A DNA stretch of 18,269 nucleotides from Acidobacteriota bacterium. Its GTDB lineage: Bacteria; Acidobacteriota; Terriglobia; Terriglobales; Acidobacteriaceae. Under the pieces are notes generated by a model. The model saw only the letters and a program-made list of their open reading frames with translations, was not told where the DNA came from and made no database searches. The stretch lies in the NCBI GenBank assembly GCA_021780095.1, contig JAJXZK010000292.1, positions 1-18,269 of the forward strand, written 5' to 3'. This document shows, in pieces, positions 16,498-18,269 of this stretch (positions within the stretch are counted from its first letter, which is position 1; every line of letters begins with the position of its first letter). Position numbers and translations under genes: made by a program.

Positions 16498-17097
16498 ATG
16501 CGAAAAGGGTTTACGAGGAGACCGAAAGTAGAGGAGCCCCCGGCGAACCACGGCAAAAACTACATCACTCCTGGTGGGCTCGAGCGCCTGAAAAATGAGC
16601 GACATTTTTTGCTCACCAAGGATCGTCCGGCCGTGGTGGATGTGGTGGCGTGGGCTGCGGGTAATGGCGATCGCAGTGAAAACGCCGACTATCAGTACGG
16701 CAAGCGACGACTGCGGCAGATCGATGGACGGATTCGCTTCTTGACGAAGCGAATCGAGGCCGCAGAGGTGGTAGATCCGGAAGCTCCGAGGATGGGGCAG
16801 CGGGCGACGAGAGCATTTTTTGGAGCCACCGTGCGCTATGCGAATGCCGCAGGGGCAGAGCGCGTGGCGAGCATAGTCGGCACGGACGAAGTCGATCTCG
16901 ACCGCAACCACATCAGTTGGGCTTCCCCCTTGGGGCGCGCATTAATGAGAGCAGCAGGGGATGACGAAGTTGTTCTTCATGCGCCGGGCGGCAATGAAAC
17001 CCTGACCGTGCTGGAAGTCCGATACGAGCGCATTTCTGTAGAACCGTTCCGCGAACCACCTGGGTCCGAAGTCTCGACAAAGGGACTTGGTCGCTGA
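16498..17097 (+). CDS. greB: GreB-type transcription elongation factor
   Basis: This factor enters the RNA polymerase secondary channel and stimulates cleavage of backtracked transcripts. In its 199 residues, the N-terminal coiled coil (about 22-92) opens with NYITPGGLERLKNE. Its tip is GDRSENADYQYGKRRLR, with the catalytic acidic residues D58 and E61 retained. QYGKRRLRQIDGRIRFLTKR is the GreB rather than GreA pattern. The FKBP-like C-terminal domain (about 105-183) has the usual SPLGRALMRAAGDDEVV stretch. The first 20 residues form a basic extension and the last 15 a loose tail. AGAGAGGG lies about 10 bases ahead of the ATG. It is on the same strand as trpE, 108 bases downstream, with no terminator seen between; a shared message is possible. 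Confidence 0.93.
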   Translation: MRKGFTRRPKVEEPPANHGKNYITPGGLERLKNERHFLLTKDRPAVVDVVAWAAGNGDRSENADYQYGKRRLRQIDGRIRFLTKRIEAAEVVDPEAPRMGQRATRAFFGATVRYANAAGAERVASIVGTDEVDLDRNHISWASPLGRALMRAAGDDEVVLHAPGGNETLTVLEVRYERISVEPFREPPGSEVSTKGLGR

Positions 17098-17177
17098 CAC
17101 TCAATTAGCGAAGCTATCGGCTCCTGGGCAGCCGGAGAAAAGGTGAGTCCTGATCAACGCGCTTATCTTCTTATTCC

Positions 17178-17196
17178 GTCCTAGCAGAGCTAGGAC
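17178..17196. repeat. Perfect 8-bp hairpin downstream of greB
   Basis: GTCCTAGC (17178-17185) and GCTAGGAC (17189-17196) pair fully around AGA. It lies 80 bases after the greB stop and lacks a T-run, so it is not a standard terminator. Confidence 0.7.
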
Positions 17197-17305
17197 CGGG
17201 CACCCCGATTCTTCGGGACGGCGGGATCGCGAATGTTGATGCTCGGCCATCCATTCAGCCTTTTCTTACAACGCTGGTGCGAGGTGTTTGACGGTTTGCA
17301 GCGAT

Positions 17306-17328
17306 CCCGGGTCTCAGAATCGAGACCC
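17306..17328. repeat. Stem-loop of the GGGTCT family, copy 2
   Basis: GGGTCTC (17309-17315) pairs perfectly with GAGACCC (17322-17328) around AGAATC. CCC precedes it, and TGGGGCACC lies about 35 bases downstream. On this strand it parallels the minus-strand reading of the element at 7589-7622. Confidence 0.65.
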
Positions 17329-17441
17329 ATTTGACTCGCCTGCGGCTCGCTCAGGGCAGGCTCTGGGGCACCGGGGGAATGCAGGTCCCTCCACTTTGTT
17401 CGCTTTGGCGAACTCCGGTCGGGATGACAAATCTTTCTAAT

Positions 17442-17472
17442 CTCACTCAAGCCAACTGAGGGCTTGAATGAG
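17442..17472. repeat. REP-like stem-loop, copy 2 (ATTCAAGCC family)
   Basis: CTCACTCAAGCC (17442-17453) and GGCTTGAATGAG (17461-17472) form a 12-position stem with a 7-base loop AACTGAG. On the minus strand it reads almost like copy 1 at 6190-6220, including the wobble position and the adjoining GGTGCC. Confidence 0.75.
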
Positions 17473-17554
17473 GCACCGTGGAAATCGAATGCAGAGATCC
17501 TTCGCTGCGCTCAGGACTACAGTGCTGTTTCGAAGAGGATAGGTCTTTTCTTCC

Positions 17555-17585
17555 CCCACTCATGCCAAAAGAAGGGTTGAATGGG
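17555..17585. repeat. REP-like stem-loop, diverged copy 3
   Basis: CCCACTCATGCC (17555-17566) and GGGTTGAATGGG (17574-17585), followed by CACCC, keep the outer arms and spacing of copies 1 and 2 but have mismatches in the inner stem. It has the same orientation as copy 2. Confidence 0.55.
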
Positions 17586-17603
17586 CACCCGGAAGATTGG
17601 CTC

Positions 17604-17632
17604 TTGACATTTGATGAAAATCCACTACCATA
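17604..17632 (+). promoter_or_regulatory. Promoter of the arsR-like/AHSA1 operon
   Basis: A perfect TTGACA (17604-17609) is followed after 17 bases by TACCAT (17627-17632). The -10 box lies inside a palindrome and touches the ATG of the repressor, so transcription should begin at about 17638-17640, at or next to an in-frame GTG. Confidence 0.65.
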
Positions 17633-17641
17633 TGGTTGTGG
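17622..17641. promoter_or_regulatory. Operator palindrome over the -10 box and start codon
   Basis: CCAC-T-ACCATATGGT-T-GTGG is a 20-base dyad with a single mismatched pair (T/T). The 10-base core ACCATATGGT is perfect. It covers the -10 hexamer and the first codons of the downstream repressor, the natural place for autorepression by a dimeric ArsR-type protein. Confidence 0.6.
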
Positions 17642-17985
17642 ATAGATTGGGTACAACATTCGCGGCATTATCTGATCCGACGCGGCGGGCGATGATCGAA
17701 CGGCTCGCACTTGGGCCAGCCTCGGTGCATGGATTGACGGAGCCGTTTGCGCTGTCGCAGCAGATGATTTCAAAACATATCGCCTACCTGGTGCGGGCGC
17801 GGATTGTAATCAAGACGAAGCGTGGGCGAGAGAGTGTGTGCACGCTGAGGCCAGAGGCGATCAAGACAGTCAGTGACTGGGCGTTTAGCTATCGCCGATT
17901 CTGGGAAGAGAGTTTCGACAAGCTGGATGCGGTTGTGAATCAAATGAAGAAAGAGGAGGTCAGAGATGACAAAAAACACGGTTAA
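17632..17985 (+). CDS. ArsR-family winged-helix transcriptional repressor (AHSA1-linked type)
   Basis: This small DNA-binding repressor has 117 residues from the ATG at 17632. LGTTFAALSDPTRRAMIERL (6-25) is the classic ArsR opening helix. The helix-turn-helix is LTEPFALSQQMISKHIAYL (35-53) and the wing is around 55-72 (KTKRGRESVCTL). The metal-binding ELCVCDL signature of arsenic or zinc sensors is absent, so this belongs to the group paired with SRPBCC/AHSA1 genes. The frame is open back to a TTG at 17611, but that would place the start inside the promoter. The GTG at 17638 coincides with the predicted transcript start, so a leaderless message is likely. The 3' end overlaps the AHSA1 gene by 20 bases. 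Confidence 0.93.
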   Translation: MVVDRLGTTFAALSDPTRRAMIERLALGPASVHGLTEPFALSQQMISKHIAYLVRARIVIKTKRGRESVCTLRPEAIKTVSDWAFSYRRFWEESFDKLDAVVNQMKKEEVRDDKKHG

Positions 17986-18269
17986 CGAGACAGAGCGGAT
18001 GGTTGTGACAAGAGTTTTTGATGCCCCACGCGAATTGGTTTGGAAGGCGTGGACAGAGCCGAAATATGTGATGCAGTGGTGGGGGCCGAAGGGCTTTACT
18101 GCGCCGGTTTGCGAGATGGATTTTCGCGTTGGAGGAAAATCTCTCTTCTGCATGAAGGCGCCGGATGGGCAGGAGTTCTGGAATGCGGTTGAATACCACG
18201 AGATTGTTCTGCACGAGAAGATCGTTTCCTCCATGTACTTTTCCGACTCGAAGGGAAACAAGGTTGACC
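17966..18269 (+). CDS. SRPBCC/AHSA1-family protein, N-terminal part (runs off window end)
   Basis: The first 101 codons are of an Activator-of-Hsp90-ATPase-1-like protein with a START-like fold that binds hydrophobic ligands in a cavity. The protein begins MTKNTVNETERMVVTRVFDA and carries the family marks ELVWKAWTEPKYVMQWWGP and FRVGGKSLFCMKAPDG. AGGAGG (17953-17958) is well spaced ahead of the ATG. It starts inside the ArsR-like gene, so the two are co-transcribed and coupled. In family terms, such proteins are often stress or toxicity related, but the ligand is unknown. The C-terminal helix and end are outside the window. Confidence 0.92.
   Translation, partial: MTKNTVNETERMVVTRVFDAPRELVWKAWTEPKYVMQWWGPKGFTAPVCEMDFRVGGKSLFCMKAPDGQEFWNAVEYHEIVLHEKIVSSMYFSDSKGNKVD

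Larger units (their letters stand above)
17098..17603. other. Non-coding region filled with REP-like hairpins
   Basis: About 500 bases without a credible gene. Open frames here translate to repeat-derived strings such as CHPDRSSPKRTKWRDL. It holds a GTCCTAGC/GCTAGGAC hairpin, CCCGA-ttct-TCGGG (17204-17217), a GGGTCTC hairpin and two ATTCAAGCC-type stem-loops. Between them are spacers of the kind TCGGGATGACA (about 17418) and CCTTCGCTGCGCTCAGGA (about 17499), which look like dispersed genomic repeats. Confidence 0.75.

Noticed and set aside
17190..17773. Minus-strand open frames of 86 and 108 codons
   Set aside because: Their translations follow the intergenic repeats (CHPDRSSPKRT, CSPERSEGSLHS) and one runs antisense into the ArsR-like gene. 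They are repeat-derived artefacts.
1..18269. CRISPR array, insertion sequence or prophage
   Set aside because: No regularly spaced direct repeats, transposase-like frame or phage structural gene was found anywhere in the window.

Overview
The window is 18.3 kb of a GC-rich Gram-negative chromosome, most likely an acidobacterium (Acidobacteriota, class Terriglobia). That placement is an inference. It rests on the Oar-like TonB-dependent receptor with an N-terminal carboxypeptidase-regulatory-like domain, the RND efflux parts, the small acidobacterial-looking membrane protein at 11370-11687, and the many REP-like palindromes in the intergenic spaces. The window holds no rRNA, convincing tRNA, CRISPR array, transposase or phage gene.

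Layout. At 1-2534 on the minus strand there is a small membrane protein, an RND periplasmic adaptor and the first 226 codons of the RND permease (TAAATG junction). At 2866-5888 on the plus strand, a membrane-anchored TPR protein overlaps a ClC-type chloride transporter with a C-terminal CBS pair by 4 bases (ATGA). Between 5889 and 6239 lie the C-terminal remnant of a hypothetical gene and a REP-like hairpin. A glutamate dehydrogenase occupies 6240-7505 on the minus strand. A 586-base divergent space (7506-8091) carries two plausible promoters and a cluster of nested palindromes. At 8092-9102 is a secreted protein with an HExxE motif, followed by a strong two-way terminator.

Next comes a soluble histidine kinase (9450-10268, minus) facing away from a Crp/Fnr-type regulator (10551-11255, plus). 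Their shared intergenic region holds two separate inverted repeats that could be operators. A small two-helix membrane protein, the 965-residue TonB-dependent receptor, trpE (anthranilate synthase component I, with its LLES feedback motif) and a GreB-type elongation factor follow on the plus strand. From 17098 to 17603 the sequence is non-coding and packed with hairpins. The window ends in an ArsR-family repressor plus AHSA1/SRPBCC gene pair whose promoter, operator and start codon overlap.

The window reads as ordinary chromosome with lively intergenic DNA rather than a mobile island. I did not find a clear new multi-gene system. The strongest leads are the apparently leaderless ArsR operon with its overlapping palindrome, the palindrome cluster between gdh and the secreted protein, the paired inverted repeats between the kinase and the Crp-type gene, the variant selectivity motifs of the ClC protein, and the dispersed hairpin families.
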